A stretch of 13,219 nt of DNA from Candidatus Altarchaeum sp. Lineage in GTDB: Archaea; Altiarchaeota; Altiarchaeia; Altiarchaeales; Altiarchaeaceae. Positions 12,835 to 13,219 of this stretch are shown here, piece by piece (position 1 is the stretch's first letter; each line of letters starts with the position of its first letter). The notes below the pieces were generated by a model. The model was given only the letters and a program-made list of their open reading frames with translations. It did no database searches and had not been told where the DNA came from. A program made the position numbers and the translations under genes. The stretch spans positions 2,946-16,164 of the forward strand of contig JAGTWP010000031.1 of the NCBI GenBank assembly GCA_018260755.1. The letters run 5' to 3'.

Positions 12835-13060
12835 GAAAATCTTAAGTTGACGAAGAAAAAATTTGTGTTTCATTCAAAATCTTGAAAATGTCTGTAATAC
12901 ATAACTATCGGCTATCAACCGAATTAAATATTACTATTTAAATACTTGTATTTCACGACTATCGGCAATTAACCAAAGTAGATTATACCACTTACACAAA
13001 TATTTTTGCACAAAATGGTAACCTTCAGTTTGGTTGCACATCTACTTTGCAGCCGATACT
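12835..13060. other. Non-coding region with direct and inverted repeats
   Basis: ACTATCGGC occurs at 12904-12912 and 12958-12966, each followed by a related NATNAACC. The second copy starts an interrupted inverted repeat: TATCGGC (12960-12966) and AAAGTAGAT (12975-12983) are complementary to GCCGATA (13052-13058) and ATCTACTTT (13040-13048), around a loop of 56 bases. This could be a structured RNA or a mobile-element end. No open frame of note is present. Confidence 0.5.
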
Positions 13061-13084
13061 CATGTAATATTTAATATTTAATAT

Positions 13085-13215
13085 CTAACTTTTATTATTT
13101 ATTTAATATTTATTTAAAATATTTATTTAATATTTAATATCTAACTTTTATTATTTATTTAATATCAAAATTTAATTATTTATTTAATATCTAACTTTTA
13201 TTATTTATTTAATAT
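13085..13215 (+). repeat. AT-only long repeats at the window end
   Basis: A 25-base unit beginning CTAACTTTTATTATTT and ending in TTAATAT occurs at 13085-13109, 13141-13165 and 13191-13215. The spacers of 31 and 25 bases consist of TTTATTTAATAT-like sequence. The block from 13061 on is nearly free of G. Its function is unknown; such arrays often stop assembly and may mark a contig edge. Confidence 0.85.
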
Positions 13216-13219
13216 CAAA

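Overview
This window looks like a chromosomal segment of an AT-rich archaeon, probably an uncultivated euryarchaeote-like lineage. The evidence is a stand-alone Bud32 kinase of the KEOPS complex, ribosomal protein L44e, an archaeal-type diphthine--ammonia ligase, a DUF366 protein and an adenosine-specific kinase. Start codons mostly lack Shine-Dalgarno sites and follow TATA-like boxes. No rRNA, tRNA or CRISPR array was seen. The exact phylum cannot be fixed from the sequence.

Layout. (1) 1-1082: the 3' part of a large membrane-anchored surface protein with a Ser/Thr/Gly/Asn-rich linker. (2) 1643-2918: bud32 overlapping an HD-domain phosphohydrolase, whose 3' end appears to have been replaced by a mobile-element end. 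(3) 2902-6079: a mobile-element block. On the left is a 210-bp internally deleted derivative (element B-mini) of an IS1-family element, IS-B. On the right is a truncated IS-B, interrupted by a second, 769-bp IS1-family element (IS-A). Between them lie a short GDS-like fragment and a bacterial-looking pair: a membrane-anchored protein resembling a protease prodomain, and a lipoprotein. (4) 6111-7174: a visibly GC-richer convergent pair, adenosine-specific kinase and a rhomboid protease that carries one frameshift. (5) 7175-7432: an intergenic region with interleaved inverted repeats, followed by an unknown helical protein. (6) 7813-10478, minus strand: argG, DUF366 and rpl44e, with a relic of a radical SAM (SPL-like) gene at 9337-9498. 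(7) 10571-10688: a 27-bp tandem repeat directly upstream of dph6. (8) 11474-12673: an unknown protein paired with a PIN-domain nuclease. (9) 12752-13219: an 83-bp mini-derivative of IS-A, a region with direct and inverted repeats, and AT-rich long repeats at the window end.

The core genes serve tRNA modification (Bud32), translation (L44e, Dph6 for EF-2 diphthamide) and arginine synthesis (ArgG). The accessory part is shaped by two related but distinct IS1-family elements, each with a tiny non-coding derivative in the same 13 kb. No complete new defence or biosynthetic system is evident. The strongest candidates for new biology are the prodomain/lipoprotein pair carried between IS-B ends, the unknown/PIN gene pair, the interleaved inverted repeats upstream of 7433, and the promoter-proximal 27-bp repeat array.
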